Origin: Schizochytrium sp. CCTCC M209059
Taxonomy: Eukaryota > Sar > Bigyra > Thraustochytrida > Thraustochytriidae
Direction: 5' to 3'
Assembly (NCBI GenBank): GCA_000818945.1
Contig: KN805375.1
Location: forward strand, 791,708 to 855,707
Length of the DNA: 64,000 bases
Position numbers and translations under genes: made by a program. The notes under the pieces are model-generated. The model had not been told where the DNA came from and did no database searches. It saw only the letters and a list, made by a program, of their open reading frames with translations. Of the stretch, positions 20,601 through 30,047 are shown in pieces; position 1 is the stretch's first letter, and the number at the start of each line of letters is the position of its first letter.

Positions 20601-21024
20601 CGATAAGGCATGCAAGGATAATGCCAGCCTGACCGACGACCCAGCCGAGACGGAGGAACATGATGACGCCCCAGATGTTGAGGAGACATGGGATGAAGAC
20701 GCCCTGAACCCAGGTCAGTTTTGCAGGGGACTTTGCATTGGCGGCATTTTCGCTTGATGCGAGACCAGCCTCTTTTGCTGCTGCAGCGAGCTCTGCGGGG
20801 CCAATGGAGGAGCCCACGGCGGTGTTGGTTTCGCCGGGCGGGGGCACGACCTTGCTGGTGGCGAGGCCGTCGACGGAGCCGGCCGAGCCGCGGTCGTCGC
20901 TGTTGCCGTCGTTACTCCTCTCGCTGCCACCAAAGGCCACCGAGTCAATGAGCTGCTGGAGCGACGTCCTCGTGCCCTCTGATCGGTACACGATGGTCGA
21001 GGGGGAGACCTCGTCGCCGTGCAT
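17686..21024 (-). CDS. Cation-chloride cotransporter (SLC12 family, KCC-like)
   Basis: 1112 residues from the ATG at 21024; the frame stays open to 21159 through an Arg/Ala-rich leader. An acidic/Ser N-terminal cytosolic region precedes a 12-helix transporter core starting LTWVQGVFIPCLLNIWGVIMFLRLGW, the hallmark of SLC12 proteins, followed by GGGVYFLISRALGP. A long C-terminal cytosolic domain ends SWLEMLSSGLPPTIMMRGNN and a hydrophobic tail, as in K-Cl cotransporters (human KCCs have a similar LPP...RG ending). The C-terminal domain contains a Glu/Asp-rich segment (SDEEEEYDEDD). It moves Cl- with K+ and/or Na+ across a membrane, usually for volume control. KCC versus NKCC subtype is not settled; the C-terminus favours KCC. 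Confidence 0.9.
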   Translation of the reverse strand: MHGDEVSPSTIVYRSEGTRTSLQQLIDSVAFGGSERSNDGNSDDRGSAGSVDGLATSKVVPPPGETNTAVGSSIGPAELAAAAKEAGLASSENAANAKSPAKLTWVQGVFIPCLLNIWGVIMFLRLGWVVGQAGIILACLIVFASKVVTTITALSLCAICTNGEVKGGGVYFLISRALGPIFGGPIGVLFFLAQAVATSLYVIGFAESVSALILDASGDYFTGSELNDIRIIGLGTTVILLLVSLVGVSWYAKCQIGLLVTLLLSMASVVIGAFFPAIPDDASNMEAGFVGFASRNSGPTFVPDPATPGKPQDFFTVFAVFFPAATGVMAGANLSGDLKDPSSAIPKGTLAAISVTFLSYIFLVIVVGTANLACSDAPGENYCENMDTASSTGFIPAGGLLFNKLIMENMSIWSPLLYLGVFAATLSSALASLVGAPRILQSVASDKLFPWPWFNYFGKGRGPSNEPVRAYLLTFVITCGCVLIGSLDVIAPLISNFFMVSYAFTNYACFASSMAHYPGWRPSFKYYNKWLSLFGFLLCIVVMFMMDYLTSIITVVVAALLHGYLVWLDPEVNWGAAGEARKYFSTLKKMEELQRVGRDHVKTFRPQFLVMSGDADKRPGLIKFTSLLKKGGGIMICGDVIVDSTLATVHRDAATRVPGAPITGEQQPTPQDQHLANIAEGDETSDEEEEYDEDDISLSLEESGNASAARARPASNSKGSTGSDAEKEPLLGDDDDKLGQHLELASRLAMRLSTVQQRRQAGEDFLTRRGTWGAPRCENAFFEAVVGDSLIDGFQNLVQCAGIGRMRPNTVVLGFKKNWRNDTPASIREYEQMIRITLASNMGLMILRDDEDVFNVDTVSAPQEFLGLPISSCCIRSSQSQPDLEMGDSSATPDAGNASTAAVAATNSTALEDCEAGNISPTALGRPVRCPRTSLQGDTIDVWWVSDDGGLTMLIPHLLKENRVLRSSQRLRVLTVTNYNVNETSKLQKTEFRMVHLLQKFRIDAHVEAVETNLASRASDETVEEFEQLSHIKMDDLSPQERAKTHQTLRLVETMRSYSSGPQTSMVFVTLPIPETGISVGLYMSWLEMLSSGLPPTIMMRGNNENVLTFIC

Positions 21025-22662
21025 CTTTCTTGCTGGACGAGCAGGAGCGGGTACACCTCCTTTTGTTTTTGTTGCGGTGGTCGCTTGCGCGGTTGTCCGA
21101 GCCGGACGGCCGGACGAGACTGGACGCGCGGCGGGGGAAGCGCGTGTGCACGCGCTCACGCCTCGCCTCGCCTCGCCTCACAACGCCAAAGGGCTGCGCT
21201 GAGCTTTCTTTCCCTTCGCTCGGGGGCGACGGCGGCCGCGAAAAAGCGAAGCGGGTTTGCACTGTGTTAGTGTCCGCCTGGCTCCTTGTTATTGTTGTTG
21301 TTTGTTGTTGTTCTTCACTTGATTGCAAGTCTTAGCCCTGTCTGTTTCCGCCGTCTCGCTCTCTCGCGCTGGCTTCGTTCGCTCTGCTCCGAGTCAGATG
21401 GGTTGGCTCAATGGCGGCTGCGTGCGCGCGTGAATGCGTGCGTATATTATGAGTGAAAGGGAGTTGAGGTGCGCAGCGGGTCGCCCGAGGAGGAGTGCCG
21501 TAGTTGGTTGTATCCCGTGCGTCTCGAGTCGTACTCGCGAGGAGGCCGGATAGACGGCCGACCTGGTTTCGGCCCCTCTCTCTCTCTCTCTCTCTGCTCT
21601 GCGCTCTCTCGAAGGCGAGCGAGTGCTGTTGTTGCGGCCGGTGGGCCAGGTTCTGCCCGGTGCTGCAAAGGCGAGCTTGCTTGTCTTCGTGACGCCTCGG
21701 AGCAACGTGCGTGCGTGCGTGCGTGTGTGCACGCTCGCTCGAAATCAATCGCTGTCGTTTGCCAGCTAGCTAGCTTGCTTGCTAGCTTGCTTGCTTTCAC
21801 TTGACTGCAATGCCAGTTCGTTCGCGGTGCCTGGCTGCTCGGGCCGGGCCTGGATCAAGGCACAGCTAAAAGTCACGAGCAAGTGCGCGTCGTGTGTGCT
21901 TTTTTTCTTTTCTCCTTTTTATCTCCCTTTTAGGAGCTGTTCTTCGCTGTGCGCTCGGGCGTCCGTCTTCGGGACCCTTTCTCGCGTGTCGGCGCAGGCG
22001 CGAGCGCAGATGCCGCGTGGAGCTGGTAACGAGGCCGGCGGCGACGCAACGAGACGAGGCGAGGCGAGGCGGAGAAGGATGGAACGAGGCGCGAAGCGAG
22101 GCGGCCGCGGCTGCAATGCGGCGGGAGCAGGATACGCTGCCGTTCGGAGGCGAGGGTTCGGAAGGAATCCGCGAATCCCCCCTGCGAGCGTGAGCGTGAG
22201 CTGGTGGATGGAGCTTGCTATCGCTATCGCTAGCAGGCTAGGTGTAGCTGGAGCTGGAGCTGGAGCTGGCGCCGACTGGCCAGCGAGATGGCTTTTGTTG
22301 GCTTTAGATGTTTGCTGGGGTTGTTGCTGTTTTGCTCGTGTTTTGGCGATCCTGCGCCACACGGCAGGGACGGCTGAGAGCGAGGGAATGAGATGAATGC
22401 AGGTCGCCGAGAGCGCGAGAGAATGAATCCGAGCGAGCGCCCGTGCCACACCACCGCGTCCTGCCGCCGTCCGTCTGGCTGGTTAGCTGGCCGAGGGTGA
22501 GAGGTCGGCGGAGTTTTGAATTTGAATTCGAAGTTTGCTTGCCAAGCGACGTCTCGCGCGCGGTCAATCGACGGCTGGAGCGAGGGCCCCGGGGAGGGCT
22601 GCGCGGCGTTCACGACGATGCCGTACGTGCGTGCGTCGAGCTCCTCGCGTATATAGTCCTAG

Positions 22663-22694
22663 TATGTATGTATGTATGTATGTTTGTTTGTTGA
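22663..22694. repeat. (GTAT)n/(GTTT)n microsatellite
   Basis: Five or so TATG units passing into TTTG units, inside the gene-poor region. Confidence 0.8.
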
Positions 22695-23088
22695 TTGGTT
22701 CGCCCGCCCGGTTCCTGCTCCCGAGTCGCGCGCGCGAGTCGGCGTGCCGAGCGCGACTTGCGCCGCCTCCCCGCGCGGGCTCGCCCGCCCGCCGTTGCCG
22801 CCGTTGGCACCGGCCGCCTGCGCCCTCCTGCGCTTTCCCGCGCTGTCCTGCGCCCGCCCGCCTCGCTGCTGCGCGGCCGCGAGAGAGCAGCGCCGGGAAA
22901 CCGAATTTGGCCAGCCGCGTCCTCGCGCAGTGACGCCTCGGCCTTGGTCCCCTCGACTCGCTCTTGAAAGCTGCTTTGCTTTCTGCTTCTTCTACTACGA
23001 CGGAGCAGCAGAAGTATACTGCTATCTAGGCTAGCACGGCAACTCGGAGCAGAAGAGCTAGCTGCCTCCGCACGCTCCAGGGCGGCGG

Positions 23089-23111
23089 CTAGCTAGCTAG
23101 CTAGCTAGCTG
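23089..23111. repeat. (CTAG)n self-complementary microsatellite
   Basis: Perfect run of CTAG/AGCT units about 22 nt long. Because the unit is its own complement, the tract is palindromic and could form a cruciform or hairpin. Confidence 0.85.
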
Positions 23112-23414
23112 GCAGGTCGGTCTCGGTCGGCGAGGCGCCGCGAGCGGCAATTGTGCCGGAGCCGGCGCAGGGCGTCCAAGGTGGTCCGGACCGAGCGGGA
23201 GGCCGAGGAGAAAGAAAGCGCGCCCAACGCATCGACCGTGCGCCGACTCCCCCGGCAACCCCCCTGCGCGCCGCCGCGGCCGTGCACCCTCTTGCAGGGG
23301 CGGCCGAGCACGAGGAGGGGGGCAGGGCGCGAGACTTGAGCCGAGAAGACCGTTGACCCGCTGCCCAGAAAGGAGAGGAGAAAAGAGAGGAGAGGAGAGG
23401 TGTTTCTTGTTCTC

Positions 23415-23415
23415 G

Positions 23416-23446
<31 letters not shown>

Positions 23447-23456
23447 CGTTGTTGTT
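23415..23456. repeat. (GTT)n trinucleotide run
   Basis: About 40 nt of TTG/GTT units with one GTC interruption, in the gene-poor region. Similar GTT tracts recur at 31949-31978 and 37217-37468. Confidence 0.9.
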
Positions 23457-23696
23457 ATCATAGCACTCGGACACGGACTCGCTGTCTGCCAGAGGTCACA
23501 GTGCAGGCGACAAGCCCTCCGCCGTGCTTTCATCTTGCATGCTTGCATGCTTGGTTGCTTGCTCACTTGCTTGCATACTGGCTTGCTGGCTCACTTTCTC
23601 ATGCCGCAGCTCACCATGGCTAGTCATGGCCTGGCGAGAATGGATAAATTTGAGGGCAAGAAACGGACTTGGGGTTGACTCGTCTAGCGTCGCAGC

Positions 23697-23724
23697 TGGC
23701 TGGCTGGCTGGCTGGCTGGCTGGC
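23697..23724. repeat. (GGCT)n microsatellite
   Basis: Seven GGCT units, followed by looser copies to about 23755. Confidence 0.85.
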
Positions 23725-24366
23725 GAAGTGGCTGGCTGGCGAGGTGGCTGTCTGGCGGATTCACAGTGGTTATAAAAAATGAAAGTCAGGGAGTGATCGG
23801 CCGCGAGTGACAAGATGCGCGTCAGTGAGCCTTGGGACCTGCATAGCTAGAGCACTTGTCGCCTGAATAGGGAAGGAGAGATCTAACTGAAGAAGTAACG
23901 GACAGATGCATGAATCAAAAGCAGGACGCTGTGCGTCTCGAAACACAGCAAACGAGCCCTGCGGTATCCGTATAAAGCCTGTACGTGATTTTACTGCTAG
24001 TTCTCTGGTCGCCAAGATGAGGGGTGCGGTGCACGGTTCCAACGAACAAGTTGAGGACTGCTTCGCGATACTATCCACATTTGAACCTCGAAACGCATTC
24101 ATATCGCTGACTAGTACATGTCCATCTCGCGGAATGGCGACCAACCTTGCATGCCCTGCCTACTCCAACGGCCAGAACCTGATCTGAACTCGTCTGTCTA
24201 CACTTCGCTCCTTCTTGTTCACATTGACCATCACAATGAGAGCTGAACCTTGCCGCCTGGGACCTTGCCTTTCCTTTACATTGTATTCTAATGCACTTTG
24301 AAGAAAAGCGCAGCTACGCTTACTGTTCATGTTTACTTATCAAATAGGATGGCAAGAGGTGGTCGG

Positions 24367-26025
24367 TCATTTCCCCTCTTTGTCGCTCGTGAGACTCTGC
24401 ATGTCCGCGTCAGCACTTTCGAAATCTGAAATTGTGAAATCTGAAATTGTTGTCTGTGACGACGACAATGACAACGTCGAGACGGTATCCTTGTCAAGCC
24501 CAGTAAATCCGCTCTCTGAAGCCACGTATCGCGCTCTGCCCGGACGAGGGTTTTTGCAGCGCCATATGATGTACACGAGCAACGTGGAAACAACAAGCGA
24601 GACAAGGCCTAGGGCAACCGCCAACTTGAAGTCTACCTTGGGACATTGGGCTGCATGAGGCAAAGTCACATCCTTCCCCATTGCAGTAGTAGTATAAATG
24701 ACGAGAGCGCCCACTTTCCTTGTCCAGAGACCTTGATCAGGAAGCCACGCACCTACGATCCATTCAGAGTCTCGTCCGATTTCTACAGAGGTGACATCTT
24801 GCACGTCAAGTCCCGTCAACGAGGCAACAGGAGTCCAATCGGCCATCAATGTCGAATCTGTGCGCTCAAAGGTCCACAAACGCCAGGGGGCACTCGCAGA
24901 GCCCACCAGCAGACGCTCCGCGTACAAAGAGAGATGGCCTGCAAACTGTTGACCTCCGCCAAGGACTTGAGGATGAAGTGAGCCCACAAGGCCCTGACCG
25001 CGGAGAGTTGCCGCGCTATCCAAAACTTCAAAGTCATGAAGCACGTCATCAACAGGGTCAAAGATAGCTAGGACGCCGTCACCATCTAGAGCGAGGGGAA
25101 CGCCAACCATGACTGCATTGGCGCTGCCATCGATTACAAGCTCCCCTTGCACAGAGTCTCCCTTAGCTTCCTCCAACACGTACATTACCGACTCGGATGA
25201 GCCGGAAATTGCCCAATCTTCCTGTGTCTCATTGTAATGAAAAAAGTACCAGCCCGTAGAAGCAGCGTCGCACGATGTCGCAGCTGCCACCCAGGAGCTC
25301 TGCGCCTGAAGCAGACATCCCATGGAGGTCGCCGCAGCGGGACTGGCAAGCACGTCGTACAAGTCTAAAATTCCTTGGGTCTCGCCGTTCAGGTTCGTCG
25401 TGAAAAGAACCTCGTAGAAAAATACCTCCAGCGAATTGGGGAATCCCACAAAGGCCCAGACTCGCTCGTCCGGAGTCTCCGTCGTGACCAAAGCCGAGCC
25501 GGATGCATTGGCAGGCACCTGCAGATCGTCCATCGACCAATGCGTGCCTGAATCGATGGGTGCACGAAGGAGACTCAAGGCGCTGCCATCGCCGTGCTCT
25601 TTTGGATTGTGAAAAACAAGAACAATGTCGGCTCGTGAAGGCAAGCATGCCAAGGCTGTTGCAGCTTGCAAATCGAAAGTTTCGGAGAAAGCGTCCGAAG
25701 TATGTATGTATTGGCCCATCACGTCGTTAAAGTCAAAAGTAGATACGATTGAGCTCGAGGACTGCAAGACGGCAAAGATGCGCTCCTGGCACTGGGCAAT
25801 CGTCACGGAGAGGTCGACACCCTCAAGTCGCTGTACCTCCACCAGCTCTCGCGACATGCTTGCTTCTTGGGTCTTGAGCGCATCCGCGCGAGCTCCTTTT
25901 CCTGCGTGCGCAAGAGCGCTCGTACTTAGCGCAAACGCCAGCGCCATCGCAAGTGATCGTAAAGGAGTCGCGAGCGCACACCAGCGAGACCTGCGCCAAG
26001 TCCCCAGCCCAGAGCGCACTCGCAT
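24367..26025 (-). CDS. Putative type I membrane protein with propeller-like ectodomain
   Basis: 552 residues from the ATG at 26025; alternative in-frame ATGs are at 26136 and 25947, and the longest frame starts only at a TTG. An Arg-rich start leads to a hydrophobic stretch SLAMALAFALSTSALAHA that looks like a signal peptide. The ectodomain of about 420 residues has repeated beta-strand blocks such as SLYAERLLVGSAS and VEIGRDSEWIVGAWLPDQGLW, weakly like FG-GAP/integrin-type propeller repeats. A single helix FKLAVALGLVSLVVSTLLVYIIW sits near residues 474-497, followed by a short cytosolic tail rich in Ser/Thr/Asp containing ISDFTISDF, a tandem duplication at DNA level. Function unknown; perhaps a surface receptor or adhesion protein. 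Confidence 0.68.
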   Translation of the reverse strand: MRVRSGLGTWRRSRWCALATPLRSLAMALAFALSTSALAHAGKGARADALKTQEASMSRELVEVQRLEGVDLSVTIAQCQERIFAVLQSSSSIVSTFDFNDVMGQYIHTSDAFSETFDLQAATALACLPSRADIVLVFHNPKEHGDGSALSLLRAPIDSGTHWSMDDLQVPANASGSALVTTETPDERVWAFVGFPNSLEVFFYEVLFTTNLNGETQGILDLYDVLASPAAATSMGCLLQAQSSWVAAATSCDAASTGWYFFHYNETQEDWAISGSSESVMYVLEEAKGDSVQGELVIDGSANAVMVGVPLALDGDGVLAIFDPVDDVLHDFEVLDSAATLRGQGLVGSLHPQVLGGGQQFAGHLSLYAERLLVGSASAPWRLWTFERTDSTLMADWTPVASLTGLDVQDVTSVEIGRDSEWIVGAWLPDQGLWTRKVGALVIYTTTAMGKDVTLPHAAQCPKVDFKLAVALGLVSLVVSTLLVYIIWRCKNPRPGRARYVASESGFTGLDKDTVSTLSLSSSQTTISDFTISDFESADADMQSLTSDKEGK

Positions 26026-26136
26026 GCCACTCTTTCTCCTGGCGCCAGACGCCAGACGCCTGACGGAAAGGAGAAGTCGGGCGCGGCGTCGCTGGGGTGG
26101 CTTCGCTATCGGTCGCTCCTGCGCCGCGGCAACCAT

Positions 26137-26994
26137 CCGCCCACGAGGGCGCGCGGCCTTTCGCTTCTGCCTCCATGCAAGCTCTCTTCGCAGATGTCTC
26201 TCTCCCCAGTTGTGACCAAGTTCCTCGAACTCTTGTTCGAATTTCAAGTTGTGTGTCTCAAATGCGCGGGAGCCCGAGATGAAGCCCTCGTCTCGAGCCA
26301 GCCGTACACTACGTGTCCGAGGGGGCGATCACGGGATGCGATTGTACACATGGGCGCACCGAGGTGCGACAAAAGAGGTTTTCTGGTGGGCCGGCCCAAC
26401 AATGTTACATCCATATTATGGACCAAAAGGAAGATGGCTCATCTTTTGCGGAGTCAAGCATCTTGAGCGAAGATGAACGTGTGAAAAGGTCTACACAATT
26501 CCTCTGTTCGGGCGTCCGAAAGCTCACAATCTACATTTCAACCAAATTTATCATGCGTATTTCCTAAAAACAAGATGAGCAGCATGCACACGTTTGCTTC
26601 GCGCTCCATTCATTCCTACGGGCGGGCTCTGTCGTAAATCTTACATTGTTCACACTTGAGACCCCTACTGCATACATGGGGTAAGTCGACTCGAGTCGAA
26701 AGACGTGAGCTGCGATGTTCTCTTTCGTAACAAGTAGTATCGTATGAATTCGCTCTGGATCTTCACATTTCTCCCCAGAAAAGAAAGAAAAGAAAAGAAA
26801 AGACAGACTCACACAAAGAGAGAGAGCCTCTGTATACTCTTAGTTTGGATGCTGCATTTGTCTTGCAAACACTGCTTTGCCTTGCTCTTGGCCAGCCCTG
26901 GCGCTGAGAACATCGTCTCGCGCTTTGCAACCGCAATGGCGATATTTCTGTGGCACGCCAAACAAGCTAGTAACGCTTTGCGCCCTTATACTTC
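26137..26994. other. Intergenic region, no gene recognised
   Basis: About 860 nt between two minus-strand genes, so it should hold the promoter of the type I membrane protein gene and the 3' end of the IQ-motif gene. Short ORFs on both strands show no family signature. An A/G-rich run (aaaagaaaagaaaagaaaag) is present near 26780-26800. Confidence 0.45.
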
Positions 26995-27291
26995 CTACAA
27001 TGCTTGCAAGTTCCTCTCAACAGCTGTGATCTCGGCCTGGACGATGCTCTTCTCCTCACGAAGGGCGCGAAGCCGTCTTGCAGGTATTGATTCCCAAGTT
27101 GGTTTGCAAAGACCCAGTTTTGTCCAGGAGAGCGCCGGAGGCGTCGCGGCCGGCGGTCCTTCGAGCTCTCGTACAATGTCCTCGTAGGCGTGACGTGCGC
27201 CCTCCACGAGCGTCTCGCGCGTCTTTCGGCCTCTCCAGTACGCCTGCACTCGGGCAACGGCCGCGGCCGCCGCTGTGTTGTTGTTGTCCAT
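26995..27291 (-). CDS. Small IQ-motif protein (IQCC-like)
   Basis: 98 residues from the ATG at 27291 (MDNNNT...). An alternative frame extends to 27420. An Ala run leads into an IQ-like calmodulin-binding helix, VARVQAYWRGRKTRETLV, followed by a helix ARHAYEDIVRELEG. The combination IQ helix + EDIVRELEG closely resembles the N-terminus of IQ domain-containing protein C of animals, where the same EYEAIVREVEG follows the IQ motif. The rest (PALSWTKLGLCKPTW and a C-terminal coiled-coil of about 30 residues) is not recognisable. Cellular role unknown; calmodulin or myosin light chain binding is inferred from the motif. Confidence 0.65.
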   Translation of the reverse strand: MDNNNTAAAAAVARVQAYWRGRKTRETLVEGARHAYEDIVRELEGPPAATPPALSWTKLGLCKPTWESIPARRLRALREEKSIVQAEITAVERNLQAL

Positions 27292-27665
27292 GATTGTGCC
27301 GCCCTTGCTCTGTCGCTTGCCTGTCGCTTGCTCGTCCCGAAGGCGTTGTGCGTGAACCCAACCGTTCGTCCTTGGCTTGATGAGATCTTCTACCTTTGTC
27401 CTGAAGCCCACGGGCGCCACGAGCTGCAGCTCGAGCTGCTAGCGCGGGCTCGTTTCTGAAGGAGGAAAGAGAAAGGTTACCTCGCGGCGGCAACCGAGCG
27501 GCAACCTTTTTTGGACCAAACCGGTATCCTCTTTGGGCAAAAGCCGATGGAGCTCTTCGTCCCAGGCAGGCAAGTCGCGCGCGCGCCGAGGACGACCGAC
27601 CGGACGGAGAGGGCGAGACGCTTACATGACGTTACTGACCGAGGACTCGCTTCTCTTTCTTCTTG
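27292..27665. promoter_or_regulatory. Divergent promoter region
   Basis: About 370 nt between the IQ-motif gene (-) and the sugar kinase fusion (+). It would hold both promoters. ORFs here are alternative-frame leaders without domain signature. Confidence 0.45.
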
Positions 27666-29774
27666 ATGCAAGTTCGGGCGCGCAGAGTATGCCTGCTCGG
27701 AGAGCACAGCGACTGGGCGGGGAAATTCCGCACGTTCAACCAAGACATCACCGAAGGCTATACGCTAGTCACGGGGACAAACCAGGGCTTGTGAGTGGCA
27801 TTCAATTCTACCGCTGGTAAACATTAACAATGGCACTGACGCTCTATCTCCCCGCTTTCTTTTGGCAGATATGCCCGGGTCAAGAGACATCCGTCCAAGG
27901 TGGTCGTCACGAGCACAGATAACAATGGGAGCAAAACGAGCGCAGAGTTTAGCATGGACAAGGAAACCCTCTTGAAAGTCGCGCGAGAAGGCGGGTACTT
28001 TAGTTATGTTGCAGGTGTTGCCTACAAAATATTAGAGGACCACGTTGTCGGCGGCGTGCAGATTGACAACTACATGACGACCTTGCCGCTAAAAAAAGGC
28101 CTCTCCTCCTCGGCTGCGATTTGCGTGCTCACCACCCGAGCCTTCAATAAGCTCTATGACCTTCGTCTAACGACCCGAGGGGAGATGGAATACGCGTATC
28201 AGGGTGAACTCATTACACCATCACAGTGCGGCCGTCTGGACCAAGCGTGCGCCTTTGGGAGCACGCCAGTGCTCATGACCTATGATGGCGAGTTCACTGG
28301 AGTTCAAAAGATCACCGTCGGCCTCGAGTTACACTTTGTAATTGTCGACCTCTGTGCTGCCAAAAGTACGGTGGCCATCTTGGACGGCCTTCGCAGCGCA
28401 TACCCCAAAGCTGTCACTGAGGAGCACCAAAATCTGCAAGACTTCTTGGGCCCCCAGAACAAGGCAATCGTGCGCGAAGCACTTGACTTGATGTCGGCGG
28501 ACCCCGAAAGCCACGGGGGGGGCAGTGCCGTCGTAGAAAAGCTGGGCGCGCTCTTGAAGAGGGCTCAAGCTGGCTTTGACGCTCATGGCGCGCCACTGTG
28601 CCCGAGCGAACTCACAGCGCCAGTTCTTCATCGCTGTCTCGAGCATCCAAGCCTCGCGCCTTACATTACCGGAGGCAAGTGGGTCGGCGCCGGTGGCGAC
28701 GGAACGGCCCAACTACTCTGCCGCAGCGCTGCTGCGCAGCGCGAGGTCGCGCGCATCGTCAAGGACGAGTTGCACATGGATCCAATGCTCCTCACAGTAA
28801 GTCCTGGTAGTCGCATTCAGACGGCCGTGATTCCTGCCGGAGGCTTTGCTGGGAGCCTTTTTCCTGCGAGTCAAGCTTGCAAGGCGGAGCTCTTTCCAAT
28901 CTATGATGCTCGTGATGGCATGTGCAAGCCCCTCATTCTTGGGACCGTCGAGCAACTTCTCGACGCTGGCCTGGAGCGTGTTGTACTTGTCGTGCAAGCT
29001 GATGACTTGCGACAGTTCCAGCGCCTTTTCCAAGACCCAGTCACGCCGTCCAATGCTACTCGCCTGCCCGACAAGGACGAAGGCCGCCTTGCATCATATG
29101 CGCGGCGTCTGATTGACATGGGACGCCACGTCGATTTTGTCGTGCAAGAGCAGCAACAAGGATTTGGGCACGCGGTTCATTGCGCGCGGGAACATGTGGG
29201 ACAAGCACCCTTTTTGCTTGTGCTGGGCCACCACGTGTATCTGACTGCGCACGAGGGTGGCTTGGGTCGAAGCAGCGTCGAACAGATGCTCGATGCGCAT
29301 AAGATGCTCGGCACAAATGTAGTGGGCCTTAAGCGAAGCGCGCTCGAGGAGGTGCCGCAATTTGGCACCGTGACGGGTTCTTTTCGCCAAGAGGTTGACC
29401 ATGTCCCGAACCGCGTCGTGACGGTCACCTCTGTTGTAGAAAAGCCAAGTGAAACGTATGCGCGGGAGAATCTGCACGTGCCAGGCATGCCGCCCGACGA
29501 TTTTCTGACAATGTTTGGGATGTATGCCATTGAGCCCGCTATCTTTGACATTCTCGACGACTTTATTCGTCACGATTTGCGCTCTGAAAAGGGTGACATC
29601 GCCTTCACTCCAGCCCTCGATCGATTGCGTCAAGCGAGCGGACTCGCGGGTATCGTTATGGAAGCTGAGCGCTTACCCATCAATAGCCCAGAGGCGTTTA
29701 TTGAGACGAATCAGCGCTTGCTGAAGATTGCACAAGACGCGCGCGCATTGAGTTTCTCGCAGGGGCAGGCTTGA
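27666..29774 (+). CDS. GHMP sugar kinase / GalU-like nucleotidyltransferase fusion, two exons
   Basis: Exons about 27666-27790 and 27869-29774 give 676 residues. Exon 1 encodes the GHMP start RRVCLLGEHSDWAG (sugar-binding motif), and exon 2 continues TNQGLYARVKRHPS. The kinase ATP loop LKKGLSSSAA is at about residues 117-125 and the C-terminal glycine motif GAGGDGTA near 315-322. From about residue 357 a second enzyme begins: TAVIPAGGFAGSLFP, then KAELFPIYD and KPLILGTVEQLLDAGLERV, the layout of GalU-type UTP:sugar-1-phosphate uridylyltransferases; later HHVYL and VVEKPS fit that fold. It probably phosphorylates a free sugar (galactose or uronic acid type) at C1 and converts it to a nucleotide sugar in the same protein. 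The classic GTR residues are replaced by FAGSLF, so activity of the second half needs proof. Confidence 0.82.
27791..27868 (+). other. 78-nt intron in the sugar kinase fusion gene
   Basis: Donor TT|GTGAGT at 27791, a TTAAC-type branch element near 27823 (acattaacaa), and a pyrimidine-rich acceptor ending TTTTGGCAG. Splicing (phase 2) joins the GEHSDW motif to the rest of the kinase and gives continuous family-like sequence. Boundaries are accurate to within a base or so. Confidence 0.85.
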
Positions 29775-30047
29775 CTTTTGACCTTTTGTCGATTGCGCGC
29801 TTTGGTCGTCACCTTTCTCTTCTTGTACGGAGATTGCTTGATTGATAATAATTATGGTTGAATGATTGCCAATGGTTGCTTCGGCCCAACGAACCGCGTG
29901 CATGCCCTCGAAGGCAGCAAAGTATAGCGCACAGACCGTTCCACATTCGCAAGAGAGGCTCAGAGTTTTCATTTATTTTCTCAAACACAGTCGTTGACAA
30001 TCTATCTAACTTGCAAAAACGAAAAGAAAACGAAATAAAGGAAAAAA
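29775..30047. other. Tail-to-tail intergenic region
   Basis: 273 nt between the sugar kinase fusion (+) and the F-box/WD40 gene (-). AT-richer than its neighbours, with an AATAAA-like element (gaaataaagg) near 30033. No gene seen. Confidence 0.55.

Larger units (their letters stand above)
21025..24366. other. 3.3-kb gene-poor, microsatellite-rich region
   Basis: No ORF here has a recognisable domain; the longest are Arg/Ala/Pro- or Ser-rich and overlap on opposite strands. Contents: TTG run near 21291-21311, CT run near 21579-21593, TAGC/TTGC runs near 21766-21795, GTAT/GTTT run 22663-22694, CTAG run 23089-23111, GTT run 23415-23456 and GGCT run 23697-23724. It lies upstream of the SLC12 gene and downstream of the type I membrane protein gene, both on the minus strand. 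It may hold the SLC12 5' UTR/promoter or a non-coding transcript. Confidence 0.5.

Noticed and set aside
21779..22396. 205-codon + strand ORF in the gene-poor region
   Set aside because: Starts beside TTGC microsatellites, Arg/Ala/Gly-rich, opposed by an equally long minus-strand ORF, no domain.
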